Assembly (NCBI GenBank): GCA_002409585.1
Contig: DHNP01000048.1
Location: forward strand, 1-15,219
Origin: Ruminococcaceae bacterium UBA5413
Lineage (GTDB): Bacteria > Bacillota > Clostridia > Oscillospirales > Acutalibacteraceae
Direction of reading: 5' to 3'
Length of the DNA: 15,219 nucleotides
Shown here: positions 1 to 7,107 of the stretch, one piece after another
Layout of the letters: each line of letters starts with the position of its first letter
Numbering within the stretch: the first letter of the stretch is position 1
Position numbers and translations under genes: made by a program
Notes under the pieces: model-generated
What the model was told of the DNA's origin: nothing
Databases searched by the model: none
What the model saw: the letters and a program-made list of their open reading frames with translations, nothing else

Positions 1-153
1 TCTTGACAATCGAACCATTATATTGCTTACTTTCGCCTGCATGAATCTCAAAAAGCTGGCAATCTGGAAATCGAAGGACCCCAGGTTCAAGCCCAAATAC
101 GATTTTCCCTTTCTCTTTTTCCTGCTATTTGTTCTAAATTCGATTATTCGTGT
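1..153. other. Unassigned left-edge sequence
   Basis: I recognise no gene here. On the minus strand, two frames stay open from about position 115 to the window edge, so a coding end running off the window is possible, but neither translation is familiar and there is no start codon with a ribosome binding site. A GGTTCAAG string at 83-90 resembles a tRNA T-loop, but no stem forms around it. The stretch flanks the hairpin at the end of the decayed insertion sequence and is probably the DNA beside it. Confidence 0.3.
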
Positions 154-155
154 GA

Positions 156-192
156 AAAACGCCGCTTGGGTCTGAATCCCAAACGGCGTTTT
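156..192. repeat. Imperfect palindrome (hairpin), left copy of a dispersed repeat
   Basis: Positions 156-170 pair with 178-192 (15 positions, one C-A mismatch at 165/183) around the 7-nt loop TCTGAAT. The outer part of the right arm ends in TTTT, so the RNA could act as a terminator on either strand. Read on the minus strand, the hairpin lies downstream of the tnpA remnant, where IS200/IS605 elements carry a subterminal hairpin recognised by TnpA. The flank at 193-204 and the hairpin core recur at 15185-15219. It is either an insertion-sequence end or a terminator carried with it. Confidence 0.75.
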
Positions 193-307
193 GTCTACAG
201 GCTGGGGCAAGTGTATTAAGACGCTGGCTCTCACTTTGTTCAAGCTCCTATTGCCTTTGACACTTTTGCTGCCCCTTAAAAGGCATTTGTATTTACTTAC
301 CATTACC

Positions 308-506
308 CTAAAAAGGGTCTTCATATTTCTTTTACACTCAATTTATCTAATGCTATATCGTGTTTTTCTTGGTCTGCTATGTGCTTTTTTATTGTGGCTT
401 CATTAAGTCATACTGTACTCACATAGTATCCCTCTGCCCAAAAATGCCTGTTGCCAAATTGATGCTTTAAATTTGCATGTTTGTCAAACATAATCCATGC
501 ACTTTT
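308..506 (-). pseudogene. IS200/IS605-family transposase (TnpA) remnant, C-terminal part
   Basis: Reading the minus strand from 506 gives KSAWIMFDKHANLKHQFGN, then RHFWAEGYYVSTV, the well-known C-terminal half of Y1 (HUH) transposases that move IS200/IS605 elements as single strands. Decay is plain. A TGA at 408-410 interrupts the frame after STV. An extra base at about 326-328 breaks KE-YEDPF. The N-terminal half with the HUH motif is absent: stops lie just upstream of 506. In the TIKKHIADQ segment a His codon (381-383) sits where the catalytic Tyr is expected, four residues before the conserved Gln. The usual YEDPF ending and stop (308-310) can be read after correcting the frame. The element cannot make active transposase. 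The sequence after the stop (194-307, minus strand) has the short inverted repeats typical of the right end of such elements. Confidence 0.85.
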
Positions 507-561
507 TCATTATATAGAAATACATAAAAAACACCGCAAAAGATGAAAATTACACCACTTT

Positions 562-592
562 TTGCACAAACAAAATTGAAGTATAATATAAT
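562..592 (+). promoter_or_regulatory. Probable sigma-A promoter of the importer operon
   Basis: Two overlapping TATAAT boxes (582-587 and 587-592) lie in an AT-rich tract 47-57 nt before the first importer gene. The best upstream hexamer is TTGCAC at 562-567, 19 bp from the second box and 14 bp from the first, so the -35 assignment is uncertain. I saw no clear catabolite-repression (cre) site nearby. A decamer at 603-612 (TGAACCGATA) lies just downstream and recurs before the binding-protein gene. Confidence 0.5.
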
Positions 593-638
593 TTGTAAGA
601 GATGAACCGATACATAGAAGAAAGACAGGTGGTATTCA

Positions 639-2165
639 ATGGGGGACATAATTGTCTCCATGGAACATATCAGCAAATCATTTCCGGGCGTTAAGGCACT
701 TGAAGATGTTAACCTGGAACTTCGTTCAGGTGAAGTGATGGCACTTTTGGGAGAGAACGGTGCCGGCAAATCCACACTGATGAAAATTCTGAGCGGCGTT
801 TATACACGAGACAGCGGCATACTACATATATTCGGTAAGGAATATGGAAATTTTACACCGAAAGAAGTTCAGAAGGCAGGAGTTGCCATTATTCACCAGG
901 AACTGAATATGTGTCGGCATTTGTCAGTGGCTGAGAATATGTTTCTTGGAAGAGAAATAATCGGAAAAGTAGTGTTGAATAACAGTGAGATGGAATCTGA
1001 AGCTCAAAAATACCTTGATGAACTCGGTGTCAGCATTAGTCCAAAACAGACAGTCGGTGATCTTCCGCTCGCCCAACAGCAGATGATTGAAATTGCCAAG
1101 GCATTATCCATTCACGCAAGGGTTCTGATTATGGATGAACCTACGTCATCGCTGACGTCCAGGGAAATTGCGGAGCTTTTCCGCATTATCTGCAAACTAA
1201 AAGAACAAGGATGCGGCATCATCTATATTTCGCACAGGCTCGAGGAACTTTCTTACATTGCCGACCGCGTGACCATCATGCGTGACGGTCAATACATAAC
1301 ATCGGGAAATTTCAAAGACTTCACAATGGATGAAATCATTGAGAATATGGTTGGACGTGAAATCAAAGAGAAATTTCCCCGTGTGCAGTGTGAAAAGGGC
1401 AGAAAGATATTTGAGGTCAAAAATCTCAATGCAGGCAGACTGGTAAGAGATATCAATTTCTCACTTTATGAAGGTGAAATCGTAGGCTTCGCCGGCTTGG
1501 TGGGTGCGGGGCGTACAGAAACCACTAGGGCTGTTTTTGGCGTTGATCCGAAAGCGAGCGGCCAGATTTATTTAGACGGTGAAGAAGTAAAAATAAGATG
1601 TCCGGCGGATGCAATTAAGGCAGGCATCGTGCTTGCACCGGAGGATAGAAAAAAGGACGGACTTTGCACGAAACTCAGCATTCGCGACAATCTTACACTT
1701 CCAAATTTGGATATTGTCTGCAATAAGGCGGGCATCATCAACAAAAAAGCAGAAGAAGAACTTTGTAATAAAGCGATAAATGATCTCAGCATTAAAACTC
1801 CGAATGTCGAAGTGGATGCAAACACGCTTTCGGGTGGAAATCAACAGAAAGTGGTCGTTGGCAAATGGCTGGTTAGAAATTCCAAAGTGGTAATTTTCGA
1901 CGAACCAACACGCGGAATTGATGTAGGAGCAAAAGTTGAAATCTATAATCTGATGAATAAGCTCAAACAGCAGGGAATTGCAGTTATGTTCATTTCGTCT
2001 GAGATGCCGGAAGTTATGGGTATTGCAGATAGAATCATCGTCATGTGCGACGGCAAAATCACCGGAGAGCTGATGGCGAAAGACGCTACACAGAATCAAA
2101 TATTGACTTACGCGACAGCATTTGAAAACAAAGTAGGGCAGAATTCGGGCAGGGAGGAAAACTAA
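639..2165 (+). CDS. Sugar-type ABC importer, two-cassette ATPase (RbsA/MglA/XylG family)
   Basis: This is the cytoplasmic ATPase that powers import by the permease encoded next to it. At 508 residues it has the usual length of the family, which carries two fused nucleotide-binding domains. Domain 1 has Walker A GENGAGKST (38-46), the Q-loop Gln (~87), the signature LPLAQQQ (~142), Walker B VLIMDEP (162-168) and the H-loop His (~199). Domain 2 has the family's normally altered first motif GLVGAGRTE (~286), the intact signature LSGGNQQK (~397) and DEPTRGID (~421). The ATG at 639 follows AGGTGG at suitable spacing. The gene ends directly against the permease start. Family members import ribose, galactose, xylose, AI-2 or other polyols; nothing here fixes the substrate, so I give no symbol. 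Intact motifs distinguish it from the degenerate paralogue at 7067-8548. Confidence 0.93.
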   Translation: MGDIIVSMEHISKSFPGVKALEDVNLELRSGEVMALLGENGAGKSTLMKILSGVYTRDSGILHIFGKEYGNFTPKEVQKAGVAIIHQELNMCRHLSVAENMFLGREIIGKVVLNNSEMESEAQKYLDELGVSISPKQTVGDLPLAQQQMIEIAKALSIHARVLIMDEPTSSLTSREIAELFRIICKLKEQGCGIIYISHRLEELSYIADRVTIMRDGQYITSGNFKDFTMDEIIENMVGREIKEKFPRVQCEKGRKIFEVKNLNAGRLVRDINFSLYEGEIVGFAGLVGAGRTETTRAVFGVDPKASGQIYLDGEEVKIRCPADAIKAGIVLAPEDRKKDGLCTKLSIRDNLTLPNLDIVCNKAGIINKKAEEELCNKAINDLSIKTPNVEVDANTLSGGNQQKVVVGKWLVRNSKVVIFDEPTRGIDVGAKVEIYNLMNKLKQQGIAVMFISSEMPEVMGIADRIIVMCDGKITGELMAKDATQNQILTYATAFENKVGQNSGREEN

Positions 2166-3188
2166 GTGATAAAAAAACAAAACGAACTTAAGAAATTTTG
2201 GAAAATTAGGGGCATGGGCGCTGCTCTGACGGCCTTTATTGGACTAATCGTCATTTATATTGCATTTGGCTTGATTAACCCCATGGTGTTTTCTGGGCAG
2301 AATATTCTAAACTTGCTGCGGTCCATGTCAAAATACCTTTTAATCGGTGTGGCCCAGAGTTGTGTGATGATAACCGGCAACATTGACTTATCTCTTGGTT
2401 CTCTTGTCGGAATGAGCGCTATGATTGTCGCTACGCTAATGGTCAGCGGCGTACCGGTCATTGCGGCAATCTTTATCACACTTCTCTGTGGCATCGCAAT
2501 CGGTATATTGAATGGTCTTCTCGTGGGCAAATTTAAGCTTCCTCCGTTCATTGCAACGCTTGGCACAATGTTCGTAGCAAGAGGCATCGCCTACATGGTA
2601 AACAACAACCGCAATACAGACAATATTGGTATTAAACTTGGCAAAGGCTCTGCGGACGCTTTCCAGCAGTTCTTCTATTACGGCAAGACAGCAGGTATCT
2701 ATAACACATTTTGGATTTCACTTATTCTGTTCATTGCATTTTTCTTCTTACTCTCGAAAACGAGGACCGGCCGCCATATCTATGCTATCGGTTCCAACGT
2801 TGAAGCATCAAAACTTTCCGGTGTTGATGTTGTCAGGACAACAATAAAGACCTACATTTTCAGCTCCGTCTGCGCAGTGATCGTCGGATTTATCCTTTGC
2901 GCGCAGGCTGGCATGGGCAATATGGAAGCTGGCAACATGTATGAAATGTACGGTGTTGCTGCCGGCGTTATCGGTGGAGTTTCTCCGCTCGGCGGCTCCG
3001 GACTTCTTCTCGGTACGTTCGCTGGCGCTGCCGTATGGCAAACTCTAGAAAACGGCCTCAACATGATCGGCGCTCAAGTTGGCATCCAGCGCATCGTCAT
3101 TGGTATCATTGTTGTTCTTGCAGTTCTAATGGATGTTGTCATCCGCAGCGGTAAAAAAATTAAGATTGCCAATAAATCCACAAAATAA
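2166..3188 (+). CDS. Sugar-type ABC importer permease (RbsC family)
   Basis: This 340-residue membrane protein has about eight to ten hydrophobic segments and is the usual length for the BPD_transp_2 (RbsC/XylH/MglC) group, which forms the homodimeric channel. Typical features are the INPMVFS segment near the N terminus, GNIDLSLGSLVG (~70-82), the cytoplasmic coupling loop GSNVEASKLSG (~208-218) and the glycine-rich GVIGGVSPLGGSG (~267-279). The GTG start at 2166 follows the TAA of the ATPase gene with no gap and uses a GGAGG at 2153-2157 inside the upstream gene, so the two are translationally coupled. The substrate is unknown and must match that of the adjacent binding protein. Membrane-segment limits are estimates by eye. 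Confidence 0.92.
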   Translation: MIKKQNELKKFWKIRGMGAALTAFIGLIVIYIAFGLINPMVFSGQNILNLLRSMSKYLLIGVAQSCVMITGNIDLSLGSLVGMSAMIVATLMVSGVPVIAAIFITLLCGIAIGILNGLLVGKFKLPPFIATLGTMFVARGIAYMVNNNRNTDNIGIKLGKGSADAFQQFFYYGKTAGIYNTFWISLILFIAFFFLLSKTRTGRHIYAIGSNVEASKLSGVDVVRTTIKTYIFSSVCAVIVGFILCAQAGMGNMEAGNMYEMYGVAAGVIGGVSPLGGSGLLLGTFAGAAVWQTLENGLNMIGAQVGIQRIVIGIIVVLAVLMDVVIRSGKKIKIANKSTK

Positions 3189-3223
3189 TGAGATTTGGAA
3201 TCTACGCCATCCGTAAAAACATA

Positions 3224-3239
3224 ATCGGTGTGAACCGAT
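3224..3239 (+). promoter_or_regulatory. Small hairpin with GNRA-type loop before the binding-protein gene
   Basis: ATCGGT and ACCGAT form a 6-bp stem closed by GTGA, which fits a stable GNRA tetraloop in RNA. It lies in the 84-nt gap between the permease and the lipoprotein gene. No run of T follows, so it is not a typical terminator. Such intercistronic hairpins often protect one part of an operon mRNA and allow binding proteins to be made in excess; that role is inferred here. Confidence 0.4.
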
Positions 3240-3272
3240 ATGTTATATAATAATTTTCAGGAGGAATAAAGT

Positions 3273-4262
3273 ATGAAAAGGAAATTTATCGCAATGGCAT
3301 GTTGTGCAGCGCTGATTGGGACCGCGTTAACGGGTTGCGGCGGCAATACAACGCCTACGACAGCCAGCACAGAAGCTAGCTCGGCAGCCAGCACACCAGC
3401 CAGTGCGTCTGCATCAGGCAACGTGAAAATCGCGTTGATTACAATGGATCAGATTGACCAGCACTGGGTCACAATGAACGAGGGTGCTCAGGCGGAAGCG
3501 GCAGTAAAGGGTGTTAAATGCGATTTTATTTCACCAGACACCAAGGACGACTCCAAGCAGATTGAATGCGTCAACAATGCGGTTTCCAACGGCTACAAAG
3601 CGATTATGGTTGCGGCCAATGGCCCGGATGCTATTTCCTCGGCGTTGAAAGATGCACAAGCCGCCGGCATTAAAATCATTTATGTTGACTCGCCCGCAAA
3701 CGTCAAGGCGGAAGCAACATTCTCCACCGATAACGTGTCAGCCGGTAAACAAGCGGGTGAAGAAATGCTGAAGGCCCTTAAGGCGAAGAACGTTACAAAG
3801 GGCAACATCGGCATCGTTAATGTAAATGCGGCCACACAGTCCACCGTCAACCGTGAGAAAGGGTTTCGCAGCGCGTTCACAAGCTCCAATTTCAAACTTC
3901 TTGATACGCAGTATTGTGATGGCGATGCTTCCAAAGCGCAGAGTATTGCGGAAAACTACATCACCCAGGGCGTTGTGGGAATCTTTGGTGCAAATGAAGG
4001 CGCAGCGACCGGTACCGGCAACGCGATTAAAGCTGCCAAGGGCAGTAAAGTGATCGGAGTTGGCTTCGATAAATCCGACACCATCAAGGGACTCATCAAA
4101 GACGGTTACCTCCTCTGCACAATGGCCCAGAACCCGGATATCATGGGCGCCAAGGGTGTTGATGCCTGCGTTGATGCTATCAACGGCAAAGACCTTGGCG
4201 GTGCAGTGACCGATACTGGTGTTACCATTCTGAACAAGGACAACGTCGCCAGCGCAAAATAA
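3273..4262 (+). CDS. Sugar-type substrate-binding lipoprotein (RbsB/Peripla_BP_4 family)
   Basis: This 329-residue secreted lipoprotein captures the ligand outside the membrane and hands it to the permease. The N terminus MKRKFIAMACCAALIGTA leads to the lipobox LTGC, with Cys22 as the lipidated residue. A Ser/Thr/Ala-rich linker (~25-49) tethers the two-lobed binding domain, which starts at NVKIALITM. The Peripla_BP_4 pattern is clear: aromatic and polar residues near DQHW, the VAANGPDAI segment (~111), IIYVDSP (~134) and the hinge-lobe region GIFGANEGAA (~236). An AGGAGG at 3259-3264 lies 8 nt before the ATG, the strongest ribosome binding site in this operon, consistent with high expression. 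The gene is followed by a strong terminator. The ligand is unknown. Related proteins bind ribose, galactose, inositol, AI-2 and similar compounds. Confidence 0.92.
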   Translation: MKRKFIAMACCAALIGTALTGCGGNTTPTTASTEASSAASTPASASASGNVKIALITMDQIDQHWVTMNEGAQAEAAVKGVKCDFISPDTKDDSKQIECVNNAVSNGYKAIMVAANGPDAISSALKDAQAAGIKIIYVDSPANVKAEATFSTDNVSAGKQAGEEMLKALKAKNVTKGNIGIVNVNAATQSTVNREKGFRSAFTSSNFKLLDTQYCDGDASKAQSIAENYITQGVVGIFGANEGAATGTGNAIKAAKGSKVIGVGFDKSDTIKGLIKDGYLLCTMAQNPDIMGAKGVDACVDAINGKDLGGAVTDTGVTILNKDNVASAK

Positions 4263-4284
4263 AATAATCAAAGAATCTTTTATG

Positions 4285-4322
4285 TTACCGCTGCCAGTTT
4301 GCGCTGTTAGCGGTAATTTTCT
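4285..4322 (+). terminator. Rho-independent terminator of the importer operon
   Basis: TTACCGCT (4285-4292) pairs perfectly with AGCGGTAA (4309-4316), with a smaller inner CAG/CTG pairing in the loop, followed by TTTTCTT. It lies 22 nt after the binding-protein stop and separates the importer from the regulatory operon. Confidence 0.82.
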
Positions 4323-4347
4323 TATCAAAAACGAAAGTGCGAAAGTT

Positions 4348-4376
4348 ATGACAAATTTCTAGACTTGTGGTATAAT
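4348..4376 (+). promoter_or_regulatory. Extended -10 sigma-A promoter of the regulatory operon
   Basis: ATGACA (4348-4353) is separated by exactly 17 bp from TATAAT (4371-4376). A TGG directly before the -10 box gives the TGn extended -10 element. The start codon of the response regulator is 44 nt downstream. The promoter is strong enough on sequence to allow constitutive production of the two-component genes. Confidence 0.75.
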
Positions 4377-4420
4377 CTATCTAAAATTCAAAAGAAGTTA
4401 TACGGGAGATTGGTGCATTT

Positions 4421-6010
4421 ATGATTAAGGTTTTAATTGCAGATGATGAAAACCGCATCTGCCAACTAATTCAGGCGCTAGTGAATTGGGACAGCATGGG
4501 TATGACGATGGTAGGCATGGCCTCAAACGGTCTAGATGCCCTTGCAATGATTGGCAGCGAGCACCCTGATATTTTGATTACGGATATCCGTATGCCTGGG
4601 TGCAGTGGGTTAGAGCTGATTGAAAAGGCAAAGAAGCATAGCCCGCAGCTTCGTATTATTATCATTAGCGGATATGCCCATTTTGAGTATGCGCAGGAAG
4701 CAATCAAATACGGTGTTACCGAGTATCTGCTGAAACCCATCAATAAAATAGAACTGACAGATGCACTTCAAAAAATCAAAACCAGGATTCTAGACGAGCG
4801 AAAAGCGGATATGGACCTTGCCGGCATCCGGGAGGACTACGAAAACGTTATCACAAAACTGAGAAGCGTTTTGATTCAGGATCTTATGGATAACGATAAA
4901 ATGTCTTGCTCGGTGGATATTCTTCGAAATCAATATCATTTCATGGCACAAGCGGGATACTTTCAGACTTTTTGCATGAAGGTTGACTATGCCCCCGAGA
5001 AGTTGGGCCAGGTAACAGTGCCCGTCATGACCGATAAATTTAACGCCGCAGTGATGGGTGGCCTTGCAAAGAACTGCTATGACTATGTAGTAATGCAGCA
5101 TGACCGCATGGTATATGGCGTGATGAACTATGCCCCAAAAGAAGCGGGTAATGTCCGAAAGATACTGCGTAGCAGTCTGAATCAGATGAATGCGCAAAAG
5201 GAACTGATTGATGCGGCAGACTTTTCCTTGGGCCTTGGCACAATTGTGCGTTCACCGGAGGAACTCTCCAAATCCTTTGCTGCAGCAACAGTGGGCGTAG
5301 AAGAACGGCTGATAGTCGGAACCGGAAAATTACTGGACGGGTTTGAAAAAAAACCACTGCTCTTCGAACAGAAACTTCTTGAGAAATATTCCAGAGATCT
5401 CGGTCAGGCCCTCGATACACTGGATATCGCTGAAATGGAAAAGGAAGCAGACAGACTGTACGATGCCGTGCAGGAAAATCCAGAAGTACATGGGTGGGAA
5501 ATATTGGAGCTTGTCAAGTCGGCGGGAAGCCTGTTCGTGATGCGGCTTGATTTGAAGGACAAAACAGATTTTTTGGATAAATTCAGAAAATCGTGTGATG
5601 ACTGTAGTTCGACAAAGATGCTTTTTGATGAGCTGAAAAATTTGGAACGGAAGTTTATGAATGTAATTCTCGCAGCGAAATACAATGACCCGGCTCGTTC
5701 GGTCCGCTTGGGTAAGCAATACATACAGAATCATTACAGCGAGCAGATCAGCCTTGAGGAAGTCAGTGAAAAAGTCGGGCTAAGTGCCCCTTATTTTAGT
5801 ACCCTTTTCAAAAGGGAGACAGAGCTTGGATTTGCAAAATATCTGATGAGCGTCCGAACGGACGCAGCAAAAGTTCTCCTTCGGGAAACGACCCTGCCGG
5901 TTGCGGAAATTTGCCGGAAGGTCGGGTATTACGATCTGAAACATTTCACACATACTTTTGAAAAGATAGCCGGTGTGAAACCGGCGGTCTTTAGGAAAAT
6001 GTATGGCTGA
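4421..6010 (+). CDS. Response regulator with AraC-type DNA-binding domain (YesN-like)
   Basis: This 529-residue regulator receives phosphate from a histidine kinase and binds DNA. The receiver domain spans residues 1-120, with acidic residues at D8/D9, the phospho-acceptor D55 in TDIRMPG, the switch Ser/Thr region IISGYAHF (~81-88) and K105 in LLKP. A long middle region (~120-425) has no motif I recognise and is typical of this family. The last ~100 residues form an AraC/XylS double helix-turn-helix: ISLEEVSEKVGLSAPYFS as the first and LPVAEICRKVGYYDLKHF as the second. The ATG at 4421 follows GGGAG (4404-4408) at a rather long 12-nt distance. The kinase gene starts 14-17 nt after its stop. 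YesN-type regulators usually control sugar or polysaccharide uptake genes, so the upstream importer is the likely target (inferred). Confidence 0.93.
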   Translation: MIKVLIADDENRICQLIQALVNWDSMGMTMVGMASNGLDALAMIGSEHPDILITDIRMPGCSGLELIEKAKKHSPQLRIIIISGYAHFEYAQEAIKYGVTEYLLKPINKIELTDALQKIKTRILDERKADMDLAGIREDYENVITKLRSVLIQDLMDNDKMSCSVDILRNQYHFMAQAGYFQTFCMKVDYAPEKLGQVTVPVMTDKFNAAVMGGLAKNCYDYVVMQHDRMVYGVMNYAPKEAGNVRKILRSSLNQMNAQKELIDAADFSLGLGTIVRSPEELSKSFAAATVGVEERLIVGTGKLLDGFEKKPLLFEQKLLEKYSRDLGQALDTLDIAEMEKEADRLYDAVQENPEVHGWEILELVKSAGSLFVMRLDLKDKTDFLDKFRKSCDDCSSTKMLFDELKNLERKFMNVILAAKYNDPARSVRLGKQYIQNHYSEQISLEEVSEKVGLSAPYFSTLFKRETELGFAKYLMSVRTDAAKVLLRETTLPVAEICRKVGYYDLKHFTHTFEKIAGVKPAVFRKMYG

Positions 6011-6024
6011 CTGGAGAATGCATA

Positions 6025-7107
6025 GTGATGAAGATTCACACGGAGATGCGTTTCATTTCAAATCGAGTCGCCGCTTTTGCGGTCGCCGTTTTTATTGTAC
6101 TGCTTGTGATTCTAGCGGTATGTGTGTATCTGGTTATCAAACAGAGTTTCCCTTGGCAGCCGCTTTTGGTTTTGATCATAGCAGTTGCTGCGCTTTTGGC
6201 TTTATGGTGGTTCTGGATTTTCAAACCATATGTGGCTAGCAAAGATGAAATAAGCCGCTTTTTGGACGGCTATCTTCCATTTGACGCCATTGATAAAAAT
6301 GAAGTTATGCTGTCGCCGTTTACCTATCAGGAATTTGATCGGGTGAGCAAAATCCTGCGTTCTTCACAGACGGTCAACCTCAATAAGCGTCAGGCACAGT
6401 ACTTGGCGCTGCAGAACCAAATTAATCCGCATTTCCTGTACAACACATTGGATGGTATCAGGAGCGAGGCACTGATTGCGGGCATGGATAACGTGGCCGA
6501 CATGACGGAAGCGCTGGCAACTTTTTTTCGGTATACAATCAGCAAAGTGGAGAATCTCGTTACGGTCGAGGAAGAACTCGATAATTGCAGAACGTATTTT
6601 AAGATACAGCAGTACCGTTTTGGCGACAGGATTCAACTGCATATCGAGTTGGATTCAGATGATAATATCATGCACTATCTGATCCCCAAACTCACACTTC
6701 AGCCGATACTTGAGAATAGCATCATACATGGCACCGAACTAAAAATCGGTACAGGAATTTCAACCATTCATATGGAAAAAACACAGTCAAGGCTGTTGAT
6801 CCGTATTTCAGACGATGGCATTGGAATGGACGAAGATACTCTTGAAGATTTGAATAGGAAACTCGGCAAAAGCGGAGAGCAACTTGCAAACGCCGAGCAG
6901 GAGAAAAAAGACGGAATTGCTCTGTTCAATGTCAATAACAGGATACATCTGATTTTTGGAGAAGAATACGGCATGCATATCTACTCCATCAAGAATGTGG
7001 GTACGGACGTAGAAATTACGATTCCGGCAACTACCCGTGAACATGAAATCAAGAAAGGTGTCACGTATGCAACGAGAAGTACTGCGGATGGAACGCGTGA
7101 CGTATAA
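6025..7107 (+). CDS. Sensor histidine kinase (YesM-like, His_kinase/PF06580 type), short form
   Basis: This 360-residue membrane kinase is the partner of the regulator just upstream. Two hydrophobic segments (~16-38 and ~46-66) are joined by only about eight residues, so there is no extracellular ligand-binding domain. YesM-type kinases often have 200 or more residues there. The cytoplasmic part has the family's H-box NQINPHFLYNTLDGIR with the phospho-acceptor H136, the N-box QPILENSIIHG (~233) and the ATP-binding glycine motif ISDDGIGMD (~264). GTG at 6025 and ATG at 6028 are adjacent candidate starts; GGAG (6013-6016) suits either. The 3' end overlaps the degenerate ATPase gene by 41 nt, which indicates tight coupling. 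With no outside domain, the signal must come from the membrane, from cytoplasm or through a partner protein. The neighbouring ATPase-like protein is the obvious candidate. Confidence 0.92.
   Translation: MMKIHTEMRFISNRVAAFAVAVFIVLLVILAVCVYLVIKQSFPWQPLLVLIIAVAALLALWWFWIFKPYVASKDEISRFLDGYLPFDAIDKNEVMLSPFTYQEFDRVSKILRSSQTVNLNKRQAQYLALQNQINPHFLYNTLDGIRSEALIAGMDNVADMTEALATFFRYTISKVENLVTVEEELDNCRTYFKIQQYRFGDRIQLHIELDSDDNIMHYLIPKLTLQPILENSIIHGTELKIGTGISTIHMEKTQSRLLIRISDDGIGMDEDTLEDLNRKLGKSGEQLANAEQEKKDGIALFNVNNRIHLIFGEEYGMHIYSIKNVGTDVEITIPATTREHEIKKGVTYATRSTADGTRDV

Noticed and set aside
60..115. A second tRNA-like T-loop (GGTTCAAGCC) that might be the other attachment site
   Set aside because: No T-stem or acceptor stem forms, there is no CCA, and the bases do not match the fragment at 8867-8891.
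191..406. 71-residue hydrophobic open frame on the plus strand, resembling a small membrane protein
   Set aside because: It is antisense to the tnpA remnant, and its hydrophobic look comes from the complement of lysine/glutamate-rich codons. It has no ribosome binding site.
1572..2180. Long minus-strand frame of 202 residues opposite the importer ATPase
   Set aside because: It is the complement of a well-supported gene with conserved motifs and does not resemble a known protein.
4285..4420. A riboswitch before the response regulator
   Set aside because: The structure at 4285-4316 is a simple terminator stem, the promoter lies after it, and the leader after the promoter is too short for a riboswitch.
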